Part shown: positions 1-11,922 of the stretch, in pieces
How the letters are laid out: the number at the start of each line of letters is the position of its first letter
Numbering within the stretch: the stretch's first letter is position 1
Source of the DNA: Przewalskia tangutica
Lineage: Eukaryota > Streptophyta > Magnoliopsida > Solanales > Solanaceae
NCBI GenBank assembly: GCA_029844215.1
Contig: CM056728.1
Span: forward strand, 62,783,789-62,847,788
DNA length: 64,000 bases
Direction: 5' to 3'
Position numbers and translations under genes: made by a program
The notes under the pieces: generated by a model
The model's database searches: none
Told to the model about the DNA's origin: nothing
What the model saw: the letters and a program-made list of their open reading frames with translations, nothing else

Positions 1-2179
1 TACGGAACTATACTTAGTATTCGCAATGTCTTTTGACTTAAGCTCAAGAATAAAGAATCGAATCGAATCAGATTTACATAGGATCAGAGACTTGTGTAGA
101 ATTGTACACGCCCGTTAGACGATGTAAACCCCGGTTGGTCAGCCGCCCGATAGAGAGAGATTTACGCTGCCATGTGAGGCAATACTAATTTTCTATGTAA
201 AGATAAACTTGTGTTTTGGGGTTAATAGACGCCAGGACCTTTATAGTGAAAGTACCAAAGAGTAGCGTATTCTACTCGATGGTGGAAAGGGCTAGTGCGT
301 TGCAGTATTTGGAGCATTTTGCTTATTGTCGATAAATCGTCGCAGGTACGTGAACCTCTTCCTATCTTTTCTAGCATGATTGTTGTGAACTATGTAGTAC
401 CTGCAGACGCATGCTAAGTGATTTGGTTGTTTAAAACATAAGTGTTATAATAGCTTTACGGGAAGTTAGTTATAACGACCTTACGTAGTGAAAACGGTTG
501 ATCACGTTGAAGTTAAGAGACTTGATCTTATAAGATAAAGAGACTTAACTTATTTGTTTTAATGCGGATGTTGTGTGAAACCTCATTCATGAGTAATGAG
601 TACTGGTTTTTAAAGCGGATAATGTTTTACCGATTTCTGAATCGTAACGTGTATCGGCTGCACTATCGCAGCTGCTAATAAAGGAAAATGTATCAATAAT
701 GATGTTGTATTAAAAACCAAAGAGAAACCTCCATCCGCATAAGTTAAGATAAGACAAAATGATATTACATTTTCTAGATCATGGTGAAATAAGATCGTTA
801 TAAACAAGAATAAACTACTCACATATATGACATATGTTACTCAATTGTTCTAAAAAGGAATCAAGTGATTAAGTCTGGGAACTATGAAACCATTTGAAAA
901 CGGTAAGTTTGAGTAATCAAACTAGGCAACCGAACTTAGGAAAAGAATGTTGTTACTTGATTTTGAAAAGGAATGAGGGTTGGTCATTCTAATACTACTG
1001 TATCGTGACTTTTATAAAAGTAATGGATCTCTTTAAAAGAACTTAACGATGAGTACTGGGGTTAAAACCCTGACTTTGGCATAAAACGAAAGTACTTTGA
1101 GTCAGGTGAAACTTGCCTATGCTTGTTGTGAAACTTGCCTATGCTTGTTGTCGTGAAACTTGCCTATGCCGCGATGATAGCCTTTGTCGTGCAAGCGTGG
1201 TATTTCGTGTTACCGCGCCTCTCGACAGAGGCCTACGACTTGTCGAGAACTTACTCGACGCCGGGCAGTGACGGAGAATTCCACGTATGTTTCCATTTTG
1301 ATTATCGCCTTGTTGCTGATGTCACACGGACATGTCTACACCGACGCAGACTCCGGCACGCGGCCACGCCGTCGGGTTGATTACCCGATATATTGTTATC
1401 AGGTTATACGGATATGTCTACACCGAGGTAGAATTCGGGGCACGTGGCTACGCGCGGCAGGTTGATCACCCAAGATATTATCGTTGACGCCATACGGACG
1501 GTCTACACCGAGGTAGAATTCCGGCACGCGCTACGGGCATCGTATTATTGCTGCATCACGGACACGCTACACCGATGCACTCCGGCACGCGCCACGATGC
1601 GAACATGATTGATGCTGCGGGCGCGAGACCCATAGTTATATTTGAGTGACGACAGGCCCGAGTCCCCGATCGACATGATCGCTTATGTCGTGAATCAGAG
1701 TTTGGTTATCATACATGCCTCCCGCTTTATATAGACTAGTATGATTTCATTACAAGATCTTTTACGCTTCACATACTTGGTACCGTTGCATCGACTCTCG
1801 TGGCCGCGCTCATGCCGCAGTAGGTACATCGGCCGGATCCCCGCCTTAGGATCACGTCAACAGATTGGAAGCTCCGCTTTCTGAGGCTTATCTTTTGCAT
1901 GTGTTCCCGAGTTGTAGGTTCTGTACATCTGTGGTACGGCGGGGCCCCGTCCGCCATAGTCGCAGTAAATCTTGCAGGTCTCAGAAGTACAAGGCGTGGT
2001 TGTAAAGCGATTAAACTGCTCGTGTTTTATGATATACCAAGGCAACCGCTTTGGTTGGCCTGCTTATTACTATATCTCTTGTTTCATGACTCATGTTTTA
2101 TTTTCCGCTGGTTTTCTCGATGTTGTATCACTAGGTGCCCGGTAAGTGCACTGCAGAACCTGGCCCGAACGTCGTTACA
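1..2179 (+). repeat. 5'-truncated LTR, plus strand
   Basis: This is the 3' part of a long Ty3/gypsy-type LTR cut by the window edge. It shares the ordered landmarks of the other plus LTRs here: an agctttacgggaagtta module near 450, a minisatellite near 1.3-1.6 kb, the catacatg-cctcccgctttat block near 1710, and a gtgcccggtaag...cgttaca end near 2179. The usual terminal GTGACA reads GTTACA. It runs straight into another LTR fragment, so no primer-binding site follows. No gene is seen; the short reading frames here are not conserved between copies. Confidence 0.8.
1319..1600 (+). repeat. LTR minisatellite, type II (about 80 bp)
   Basis: About three to four degenerate units with the core gacatgtctacaccgacg...ccggcacgcggccacg...gggttgattacccgatat. 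The same array in reverse complement lies in both LTRs of element Q (near 34020-34330 and 48370-48660), so it marks an LTR subfamily. Confidence 0.7.
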
Positions 2180-4833
2180 CCTCCTTCGCAAGGCCCTCGG
2201 CCGAGAGCACACCTCTCGGGAAAGTATTGTTCTCGTAAAATACCCCTTTTTGGTAGAGAAATACTTCCAAGTATTGTTGTTATCCCCAAAATACCTTAGC
2301 CTTATACCTTGTAGTATTCCAAAGTTACCTCTATACGCAGAGTCTGAATACTACTCATTGTCCTTTAGTCTCAAACCAAAACCCCAAGGAAAATCTTCAT
2401 AGCAAGTCAAGTATTAAGGTTGCGTAGAACTTCTAAGGGTTGTTTGAGCGGGTCGAGCGCCTGAGTCGAGCTAAACGCCGTCAGATCGACATTTAAACTT
2501 GATAATTTTGGGCTTATCGAGGTAAATACGCTTGACCTTCTTTTGTAATTAAGTTTACATACCGTCAAGTATAAGAATTATATAAGTTATATACCGTAGC
2601 GTATATAAGAAGGGAATTGAATCAGATTTACATAGGATCGTATTTACAGAGACTTGTGAAGTTTGACTGCAGGAAGTCACGCCTAATTTTCCGTAAGAAT
2701 CTTGTATCTAGATTTATTCTACCGAGTAGTTCAGACATCGATAGACTTGTATAACCGCTATAGTCAAGACCGTGAGTAGCGAATTCTACCGGGTGGAAAA
2801 GGCTAGCAGGATTACAAGATTGAGCTATTTGCTAATAGTATAATCGCCGCGAGGTACGTGATTCTTCCTATACTCGAGTATGATATTTTAAAAGAATATA
2901 TATAGTACGTAGACGACGGTGTTAACCGAACGTAGTTTTATGACAATGTCTTTGACTTAAGCTCGAATGATAAGAACTTGAAGTATTTCAAAAGAATTAA
3001 GAACCGCTTTTTTAAAGAAGAGTAATACTTGGTTTTGAAAGTTTAAGAGTTATACTAGCTTTACGGGAAGTTAGGTATAATACCAAGAAGGATAAAAGAA
3101 TGGTTATTGATTTTAGAAGTTAAGAGACTTAATCTTAAAAGATAAGAGACTTGACTTAATTGATGTGAAAGTTGTTAAGAAGTGTGAAACCTCATTCGTG
3201 AGTAATGAGTACTGGTTTTAAAGAATAATGTTTTACCGATTTCGAAATGAGAATAAGTAAGGAACTTGATTTCTAAAAGAGACTTGAGGAAATTAAAGAG
3301 TTTTGGTTTAAAAGAAAGGCATTGTTTTGTCTTAAAATTGTTTAAAACATAAAGTGTTATAACAAATTTACGAGAAGTTAGTTATAACGACTTTACGAAA
3401 GCGAAAGAATGGTTTTATCATCGTTTTAGTGGTAACTTGACTTTAAAAGGAGAAGTGTTTTGGTCTCTAAAGAAGGCATGGTATTACCTTAATTTGGTTT
3501 TAAAAGGAAAGTACGGAAGTTGTTTTGGTGTACTTAAAAGATGTTAGTCACTCTATATCATGTATCAAGTGACCTTTGTAAAAGAAACGGATCATTTAAA
3601 AGAGTTTAACATACGTAGTACTTTGGGGTTAAAACCTCGACCTTGGCATAAAATGAAAAGTACCTCGAGTTGTATGTAACTTGCTTATGTTTGCGCGATA
3701 GCCTTGTTGTGCAAGTGTTGTATTATTATGTTACCGCTGCCTCGAATGGAGGGCCTGGCCGTGTTATTCTGGATCATTTTGGACATACCGACATCGACGG
3801 GTGGCCCACCGCATGCTTCCACTATGATAGTCCACGCATACCGACTCGATGGACGGTCCACTGCATGCGCCGACGAGGTTCATTTCCGCTGATAGTGTTA
3901 TTCCATGGACTAGCTCTCCATGAGGTTTTACCGATCGCCTTGGTATCCGTGGTCGGCCAGATTGCCTGCCTCGTGGCTGATTCGCCTCGTACCGTAGTTA
4001 GCCCTCGACTTGCCCCGCTCAAAGGAAGTGACGGCGTCGGACACTACCGGTACCGGTAGTTAGCCCTCAGATTTGCCGGCCACCACGCGACACCCGCCCG
4101 TATCCGTAGTCGCCTTCGCATTTCGCCCCGTCGCCTTCGTGATTTGGTGTATAGTATTGTTAGTACGACTTTAGCATCGTAGGACTTCGTGTTCATATGT
4201 ACCTCGTGTTATTATATCATGTACGTCGTGTGGAAGGTATTCCACGCATGATTGATGTTGCGCGCGAGACCCATAATTATATTTGAGTGACGACTCGGTG
4301 GCGCGAGTCCCCGACTTACATGATCGCTTGTTTATCAGGATCGTAGTTTGCTTATCATACATGTCTCCCGCTTTATATAGATCGCTATGATTTCATTTAC
4401 GTGATTTTCGCCACATACTGTACTTGTTGTACCGATCCTTCGGGGCCGCTCATGCCGCAGTGTAGGTACACCGTGTCGATCCTCGCCTAGATCACGCCAA
4501 CTGGAAGCTCCGCTTCTCGAGGCTTATCTTTTGGCATGTTACCCCGAGTTGTAGGTTCTGTACATCTGTGGTATATGGGCCCCGCTCCGCCAAGTTGTAT
4601 AAAAACTCTGTGAGGTCCAGAGTAATCGCTGCAGTGGTTTGTAAAAGGATTAAACTGCTCGCTTTGAAAAGATTTGTATATATATTTTATCGAAGCGTAA
4701 CCGCTTGTTCGCTGTTTATGATCATATATCTTGTTTCATGTTTAAGTTTTATTTCCGCTGATTTACTCTGATGTATGACTACTTGGGTGCCCGGGTAAGG
4801 CACCAGTCACGGGCCCTGGTTCGGGTCGTGACA
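2180..4833 (+). repeat. 5'-truncated LTR, plus strand
   Basis: Begins inside an LTR (the ggccctcggccgagagc block that normally lies a little downstream of the TATA box) directly after the end of the previous LTR piece, and ends correctly with tcgggtcgtgaca. It has the conserved gggcttatcgaggtaa motif near 2510 and ttacgggaagttaggtata near 3060. No primer-binding site follows; a minus-strand LTR piece abuts it. Non-coding. Confidence 0.8.
3755..4130 (+). repeat. Degenerate tandem region in LTR
   Basis: A GC-richer stretch in the same LTR slot that holds minisatellites in other copies. It has imperfect recurring words such as cgtagttagccctc (twice) and tatccgtggtcggcc / tatccgtagtcgcc. The units are too diverged to set a period by eye. 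The stop-free stretch across it is best seen as repeat sequence, not a gene. Confidence 0.45.
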
Positions 4834-6599
4834 ACTAACTTCCCATAAAGCTATTATAACACTTTCTTTTTTAAACCAACCAAAGACAACCAAATTCATT
4901 TAACACACGTACGTCTACCGTACTATATAGTTCACAACAATCATGCTCAAGAGGATAGGAAGAATCACATACCTCTTCGGCTAAATCCACTAGCCAAGTC
5001 GAGTATGCCGCGCGTAGAATATCAACCTATAATTATCAAACACGTCTATCAACGTCTAGATCTCTTCGTAGAATATTTCTAAGTATAGGGTCTCTTATTC
5101 TACGGAAAATCGGCAAAGACTTCGCTTTTACGTACTTTTCCACCTTTTTCAAGGCCCAAATTTCAATAACCAACATGCCACATTTATGGCGCAATAACAC
5201 AACAATACCAAAAGGGGATTACACGCCTAACTGGACGTGTAAAATTCTTCCCCACAATAACAAAACAGTCCATTAGTCCAAAGTAAATACGGTCCAATGT
5301 AAATACAGTCCAATGTAAATACAGTCCAATGTAAATACAGTCCAAAGTAAATATAGTCCAATGTAAATACAGTCCAAAGTAAATACAGTCCATTAGTTGG
5401 TGTTCTTGGCCAACTACTACAATCAAACTTATCCAATTTTCTACTAGTATGCCTAATTACTTCTTTAATCTTCCAACTTATATTCCAATCTTTATATAAG
5501 TTATAATTACTTTGTTATTAACTGTCAACAGGTAATAGGTACGTTTTTACCATTTTAATGGCCAGCATACCAATTTCTCCATATTAGCAACTTAACAAGG
5601 TCCAAATCTTTTCCATCTTCCTTCCATGTATCACATACTCATTTATATACTTCCAACATATATAATATCCAACTTCACAAAGAGGACAAAGTTCATTACC
5701 TCAAAAATCCCAAAATAATCCAAGAACTAAAAGTCGATCCGTAGCACGCTTAGCTCCTATTCCTTACGTTCCAAATCCGCTCCAAGCAACCCTTAGAAGC
5801 TCCTAACTAACTCCTCTTCAAGATCCAACTTTAAAAAGTGAAGAACACTTTAGGCTTCAAACATACAAGTTTCGGCCAAGGCATGGTTTTTAGGCTAGGG
5901 GTGTGAAATCTTGTCTAACACTTGGTTAATAACCTTCCTAACACTTCAAGGAAGGACACTTGAGAGTTTAAGAATTGTTGGACAACTTTAGGTCATGATA
6001 ATTGACCATTGCCGAGAGCTTGTCAAGGGAGGGAGTATATTTCAAGTCTTGAAATAATTCTAAGTGTGGGAGATTTCATCCTACTAGTGTGATGATATAA
6101 GACAACCAAGGGCTAGAATTAAAACATGTGTGTGGTTGAGATTAGGGACAAGTGTGTGTGGGTCCCACAAGCCACTTGTCCACACAAATATCTCACAAAT
6201 ATCTAGCACAAGACTTGTCCCACTTGCCCTCAATTTCGCCCAATATGGGCCCACTTGGGGTGACACGTGTCGCCTTCCTATTCGTCCAAAATATTTCATC
6301 TCCCGAAAACATCCATAATGGCCAAAATCTCGAAAATAATGTGGGCTCCACAAAACCGTAAATTTCTCCCGTGGGACCCACGTGACCAATTCTGGAAAAT
6401 AAAATCCATAATTCTCTTATATTCCAAGAAGTCCAAATACCAAAATTGAGAAACCAATTCCCAATAATAAACCTTTTTCCTTCACGAGGTTCGGAATTTT
6501 TTCCGCCGGAAATTCAAATTTTTCTTCCCTTTCGTACTTAGTGTTATATTCTCGTACGTACGTCCTCACATACATACTCTGGAACTACGGGGTGTAACA
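4834..6599 (-). repeat. LTR fragment, minus strand (LTR 5' half)
   Basis: Starts inside an LTR read in reverse (actaacttcccataaagc) right at the end of a plus LTR and runs to the reversed LTR start tacggggtgtaaca. It carries a G-box-like palindrome at 6259-6274 and a ccgtgggacccacgtg box near 6370-6385, both typical of U3 in this window. The sequence around 5890-5950 is the reverse complement of LTR B (8190-8239 joined to 62814 onward), so it is the same older subfamily as B. The other half of this LTR is missing. Confidence 0.8.
5275..5396. repeat. 16-bp tandem repeat
   Basis: Seven to eight copies of a 16-bp unit agtccaatgtaaatac, with variants agtccaaagtaaatac and one tatag variant. It lies inside the minus LTR fragment. 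The repetitive peptide frames across it come from the repeat and are not a protein. I do not see it in the other LTR copies. Confidence 0.9.
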
Positions 6600-6626
6600 C
6601 GCGGGCCCGGGGTTCGGGGTGTGACA
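6600..6626 (+). repeat. Terminal remnant of a plus LTR
   Basis: 27 bases ending gggttcggggtgtgaca, nearly the same as the last bases of element C's LTR (62782-62808). It looks like the last bases of a plus LTR left on the far side of a minus LTR. Confidence 0.6.
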
Positions 6627-7245
6627 TTATCAATCCCCACAATACGGGAAATGTAGCTTCTTAATATCTCAAAGTCTTATTGTCTTACTCACAACAACTC
6701 TAATTACTCCATACCACTGTTATTACTATAATCACTTAAGCATACAACACAACTTAATCTAACAATATGGTTTGTTATCAGATCAATTAAACCTGATCTC
6801 CTAAGAGTCTATCACAATCTTATTCAGTTCATTACTTCCTGATATTCCAAATCAGTACATATATAAAGCCTAGGTGTGGATTCAACAAACTGTTTCACAC
6901 CTTCCCAGAAATTACTAAGGCTTAACCAACTCATGCTGAACCATAATCATTCTAGGTAACATACATACGGCTCAAAATAAATACATTCGTACAGATATAC
7001 TTCCTCAATATACCTACTATACGATAATTTTTACCAACCTGGATACGCAATCCATAAAATCTGTTCTGGGCCACTGTTGCTTTTCTCAAAGCTGCAATCA
7101 CAATAATTGTTAGGGAAAGACCATCCTAACAACACAACTCTATCGCATGACCTTAGAGTAAGAAAAATAGAAACCAATCCTAAATATCTTGTAGCCTCCT
7201 GTGTATAAGTATGGTGCAAACATACCCATACCCAAAACTCTACTA
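6627..7245 (-). other. AT-rich stretch; right end resembles element leader
   Basis: 6627-7100 is AT-rich, has no convincing reading frame and no match to the other repeats that I can see. About 7150-7245 (tagcctcctgtgtataagtatggtgcaaac...actctactagatcac) parallels the leader/gag start of element Q on the minus strand (near 47660-47730). The right end is therefore probably the start of an old minus element whose primer-binding site has been lost. Confidence 0.4.
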
Positions 7246-7684
7246 GATCACCACGACCGACTTCTAAGTCGCGATCGGTGCCCTACCTGGGCACCCTTTG
7301 TGTATACATCGAGAAAATCAAGTGAACATACATCAAACTTATAAAATAAATCAACTAGAAATAAACAACAAAGTTAGCCGATATAGGTTACTCGACATAT
7401 ATATATATATATATATATATATCCAAAAGTTACATCCTTTTTTTACAAGTCGACTCCACAAGATACGACTACATACCTCTAAGAATTTTTGACATAATTC
7501 ATCGTGGATGACAAGGACCCGTCAGATTCTCAATATACTTATCCATAATGACCACTTCTAGAACATCGAGCTATCCAAAAATGTCAACAAGGATCCTAAG
7601 CTCACTGATCCACAATCAGGTACCTAGACCGCGGACATTTAACGCAAATTTCCGGGGTCGCACAACAAGTACCAAGTATGTAAA
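7246..7684 (-). repeat. Diverged minus LTR fragment
   Basis: Begins cacgaccgacttctaagtc, followed by gatcggtgcc...gggcaccc...atacatcgagaaaa, a diverged version of the reversed LTR end (tgtcacgacc...gtgccttaccccgcaccc...catcgagaaaac) of other copies. It is cut at 7684 by the start of plus LTR B, so it is the outermost host layer seen on the left. Confidence 0.6.
7397..7422. repeat. (AT)n microsatellite
   Basis: 13 AT dinucleotides. Other minus LTRs have a short gatatatatataaac tract at the same place, so this is an expansion of a normal LTR feature. Confidence 0.9.
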
Positions 7685-8039
7685 TGTTACACCCCGTAGT
7701 TGCAGGGTATATATGTGATTTTATTTCCAGATTTGGTCACGTTGGGCCCACGGGGAGAATTTACGGTTTTGTGGGGCCCACATTGTTTTCGAGATTTTGG
7801 TCATTATGGATATATCCTAAGATGAAATATTTTGATTTAATGGTGAGGCGACACGCCACCCTTGGTGGCCATGGTGGCTGAAATTGGTAGGACAAGTGGC
7901 TAGCCACTTGTCCATGTTGGCCGAAATGGTGAGAGCCACTTGTCTCAAGTTTTTGTGGAACATGTGGTTTGTGGGGCCCACACACACATGTCCCCAATCT
8001 AGACCACACACTTGCTTGCATCCTAGCCCTTGATTTCCC

Positions 8040-8047
8040 TATAAATA
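8040..8047 (+). promoter_or_regulatory. TATA box of LTR B
   Basis: TATAAATA followed by ccccctt and cttcttcatcc, the same context as in the other LTRs, about 355 bases from the LTR start. It marks the likely U3/R border. Confidence 0.6.
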
Positions 8048-8234
8048 CCCCCTTGTTGCAAGACTTCTTCATCCACACTTGAATTAATTTCCAAGACTTG
8101 AAATACTCCCTCCCCTTTGATAGTGTCTCGACTTTGGCCCTTCCCCCTTGACCAAAAGTTGTCCAAAAATCCTTAAACTTTTAAGTGTTCTTCCTTAAGG
8201 TGTTAGGAAGATTGTGAACCAAGTGTTAGAAAAG

Positions 8235-8239
8235 ATTTC
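8235..8239. other. Target-site duplication of element C (left)
   Basis: ATTTC, repeated at 62809-62813 just after the end of C. Five bases is the usual Ty3/gypsy duplication length. Confidence 0.8.
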
Positions 8240-10208
8240 TGTTACATCCCGTAAGTCCAGGACATGTATAAGAGAATGTATGAAAGGAATCAAGACTTGG
8301 AAATTAGTACGAAAGGGAGAATTGTTTTTCCGACGGAAAATCTTCCGAACGTCGGAAAGGAAAAATGTTCGTTGATGAGAATTGGATTCTCAAAATGTAT
8401 TATTTGAGGATTATGGAACCTATTAACATTATGGAAATTCATTTTTACGGATTTGGTCATGTGGGGCCCACCCGAGGAATTTTACGTTTTGTGGGGCCCA
8501 CGAGGGTTACGGAATTATATGGAAGAATGAGAGGGAAACACGTGGCACCCCCACATATGGTCTTGGACGAAATTTAGTAAGGGTAGAATGGTCATTTACC
8601 ATGGTGGAAGATAAGTCTTGCTAAGCTTGATATCACGACCAAGTCAACTTGCCACTTGTGCTTAATCCTAGTGAAACTCATCCTAGCTACTCAAGTGTTG
8701 AAATCTAAACCTCCATCAGGTTTTATATACCCAACTAGTAGCAAGACTTGGCATTTTACACTTAGAAAATTTGAGAGAACATCGAGCTTAGCCAAGAAAG
8801 CTCTCGGTTCACTAGCTTTGCCCACACACAAAAATTTTAGTTTGTGTTCCTTTATTCACAAGACTTAAACCCAATGTCCCTAAGGGTATTGTAAGGATAT
8901 CTCAATAGAAAGATTTGAAAAACTGCTGCATTAGTCGCAAGGCGAAACTTGAGGAGTTCTTCAACTTTGAAGCTGGAACTTGAAGACGGGTTCTTCATAG
9001 GCTTTTAAGGAGTGCTTGGAGCGGATCGAACTTAAGTAAAGGAGCTAAGAATTGCTAAGGCGACTTTGAATCTTGGAAACTTAAGGGCTTATAAAGGTAT
9101 AAATTTTGTCGCTTTAGTAGTTAAGACTTACTTATTGTTGTAGCTATGGATATTAGCAAGAATGAGTTATATAGTATGAAGTTTGATAAGTATATCGCTA
9201 TCGGAACCCTAATCCAAAAACTAGCATGTTAGTTTTAAGATTACAATTCAAGTCGATTATTAGTTTAAGTCGTCGCATGTTGTAGAAAGAAGGAAATTGT
9301 AGTTGTCAAGTTGTTTGTGACTATATAACATGTTAGACCTTAGAACTTGGAATTGGAAAAGGATTGAAAAGACTTTGAATTGTTGGTTACGTAAGTCACG
9401 AGAATGGCTAGTGAGCATTAAACTACTTTGTATGAATCATGGAATTTACACGTATTGTAAGGCGGTAATCATCTTTGTTTGGTTGTTGTTTTGAGCCTTA
9501 AACGTGGCGTGTTGGTTATTGTATTCGCCTTGAAAAAGGTGGCAAAGTGAGTAGAAACAAAGGAAGTGCCCGATTTTCCGTAGAATTAGACCGTGATACT
9601 TAGTATTATTCTATGTTGTAGACTAGAAGTCGATAGTCTTGTTGTGACCATTATAGGTTGACACTTCACGCACGCGATTCGGCTTAGCTTGTGGATTTAG
9701 CCAAAAGGTATGTGAACTATCTCCTCTTCTAGGATGATTCCTTAAGATAAAGAAAGCATGTTCTACTCCTTAAACGATCCATTCATCGTTGTACTTGGAT
9801 TGCCTAGTATAGAATTTGTTCTATGTACTTCCTTGATTGTACTTTGATGTTTAAATTGTAAGTTGTATGATCCATTTCTTAGTGAAGTTTGGATTCTTAA
9901 AAGTGAAAGTATTTTACTTAAAGTACATGTAGTCTTGAAAAGGAAGTGGTTTCCAAACCTTTTGGCAAGGTCTTAGTTCCAAAACCTAAGGGTCATTTTA
10001 ATGACTTTAGGGGAGTCAAAGGAGTGAATTACTTAATTGTTTTAAAAGAGGAGAAATGACATGATTTAAGTAGAAGAAACTTGTTTTCTAAATATTAAGA
10101 GACTTGAAGTATTTTGAAAGTCAAGAACTTGGTTTGTAAGATGTGATACTTGGTTTTAATTAGTATAAGTCTCTCGGTTATAAAAGGAATGAATATGTCT
10201 AAAACCAT

Positions 10209-10250
10209 GGGTTATAACGGCTTTATGGAAGTTGGTTATAACGGCTTTAT
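10209..10250 (+). promoter_or_regulatory. GTTATAAC palindrome module
   Basis: Two copies of gttataacggctttat separated by about 8 bases; GTTATAAC is its own reverse complement. Versions of this module (ttatactagctttatgggaagttaggtataacggc on either strand) recur in nearly every LTR here, for example near 466, 3350, 13935, 18435, 23840, 39620, 45115, 49510, 55210 and 57640. Its function is unknown. Confidence 0.5.
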
Positions 10251-10454
10251 TGAAGGTTAAGAAAGTTGCCTATTTTGATTAACGGGCATAAGTTGCCTAG
10301 ATTGTGAAAATTTGAAGTTACTTGGTTTCAAGCTTTGTAATGAGTTTTCTAAAAGTGTAGTAACTTACTTTGAAAAATAGACACACCTCGATACTACGGT
10401 GTTAGTATCTGGGGTTTTACATGTAAAGGAGTATTTTAAAAGAACGCACGCACG

Positions 10455-10765
10455 TAGTACTTTGGCTTGATTAATTGAGAATTAGTCTAAGTTGTCTTGA
10501 TAAGTACTTCGGCTTGATTAATCGAGAATTAGTCTAAGTGCCTTGATAAGTACTTTGGCTTGATTAATCGAGAATTAGTCTAAGCCTTGATAAGTACTTT
10601 GGCTTGATTAATCGAGAATTAGTCTAAGTGTGTCTTGATAAGTACTTTGGCTTGATTAATCGAGAATTAGTCTGCTGCCTTGATAAGTACTTTGGCTCGA
10701 TTAATCGAGAATTAGTCTAAGTGTGCCTTGATAAGTACTTTGGCTTGTTTAATTGAGAATTATTC
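10455..10765 (+). repeat. 47-bp tandem repeat in C 5' LTR
   Basis: Six to seven units of taagtactttggcttgatt...aattgagaattagtctaagtg. The matching array in the 3' LTR at 61345-61525 has about four units, so copy number differs between the two LTRs. Confidence 0.9.
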
Positions 10766-11029
10766 TATACGTGCCTCGAGTTTATAAAACGAAAGTCTAT
10801 AGATTTTACGAACTTGCCTACGCAGGCCGGGTGATAGCCTTCGAGTGCAAGTATTATGTTTTATTACGCTGTCGCGACTTTCACGGAGGTCTACCGCCTT
10901 GCGGTAAGTTACTCGACGCATCGACGTTGATGCGGATTCCACGCATTCTTCGTTATTCAGAGTACTGGGGTTAAATTCTGATTTTTATAAAAACACGGTA
11001 GTGCTTACGTGTTGCTCGACGGCCGAGAT

Positions 11030-11305
11030 AGTGGTAAGAGTATAAGGAGGGTAAACTCCCAAGACGCTATACCACCTTCTCCAGGTAAGAGTATAATGGT
11101 GGTAAACCCCAAGACATTATACCCCGCTTTACCACCTTCTCAGTGTAAGAGTATATGAGCGGTAAACCCCAAGACATTATACCCCGCTTACCACCTTCTC
11201 CAGTAAGAGTATAGGTGAGGGTAAACCCCAAGACATTATACCCCGCTTACCACCTTCTCCGTGGTAAGAGTATAAACGGCGGGTAAACCCCAAGACGTTA
11301 TACCA
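11030..11305 (+). repeat. About 62-66-bp tandem repeat in C 5' LTR
   Basis: Five units of gtaagagtata...gggtaaaccccaagacattataccccgctttaccaccttct. The counterpart at 61805-62100 has a cleaner 66-bp period; units here are shortened by small deletions. Confidence 0.9.
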
Positions 11306-11922
11306 CCCGCCGCTTTTCCTACTTGGCCCGCATGCTTTAGGACACAGTGGGACTCGTGTTATATTATATCATGGATCGCCGTGAGGAAGGATTCCACGCA
11401 TGATTGATATTACGGGCGTGAGACCCATGGTTATATTTTAGAAATGACTTGAGGTACGCGCCCTCGACTTGTTCGATCGCTATGTATCAGGTAATCGTAG
11501 TCGCTATCATACATGTCTCCTATTTTGTTTAGATCGCTTGATTTCATTACGCATTTCATCGCTTCACATACTTGGTACATTCTTCGCATCGACCTCCTTC
11601 GGCCGCGCTCACGCCGCAGTTTAGGTACGCTTGGTGATCGGCAGTGTAGGACCGCCCGAAGTTTTGGATAGCTCCATCTGCTCGTGAGTTTATCTTTTGG
11701 TATAAGTTCTTTCGCATGTGCTTTTGTACATTTACGGGTACGCGGGCCTTCCGTCACGCTCAGCAAGAAACTCTGAGGTCTCAGATTCATACGCGGATCG
11801 ACTCATGTACATGATAGTGTCTTTGAGTATGTATATTATGGCACTTTGCTCGCTTTTCCTCGCACGCATGCTGGTTTTAAAAAAAGGGTGTTATTTAATT
11901 TCCAGCTTTACTGGTTGTTAGT

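Larger units (their letters stand above)
7685..8239 (+). repeat. LTR B, left part
   Basis: Starts with a clean LTR end (tgttacaccccgtagttg) and carries paired GGGCCCAC boxes (7744-7752 and 7771-7781) and a TATA box. It stops at aagatttc where element C begins and resumes at 62814 (acacccctagcc). The rejoined order matches the reverse complement of 5890-5915, which supports an interruption and not a deletion. Confidence 0.85.
8240..11922 (+). repeat. 5' LTR of element C
   Basis: About 3.7 kb, lacking only the last 60 or so bases compared with 62750-62808. It has paired GGGCCCAC boxes at 8461-8471 and 8491-8501 and two different minisatellites (47 bp and about 66 bp) in the leader slot. A word ttatatacccaac near 8721 may be its TATA box. 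No coding region is supported. Confidence 0.8.

Noticed and set aside
1899..2402. A 167-codon open frame crossing 2179
   Set aside because: It runs across the junction of two LTR fragments, so it cannot be an ancestral gene.
5184..5436. Repetitive peptide frames rich in Tyr, Leu and Trp
   Set aside because: Produced by the 16-bp tandem repeat; no start context or homologue.
10455..10765. CRISPR-like spaced repeats
   Set aside because: The whole 47-base unit repeats; there are no unique spacers, and the setting is an LTR in plant DNA.
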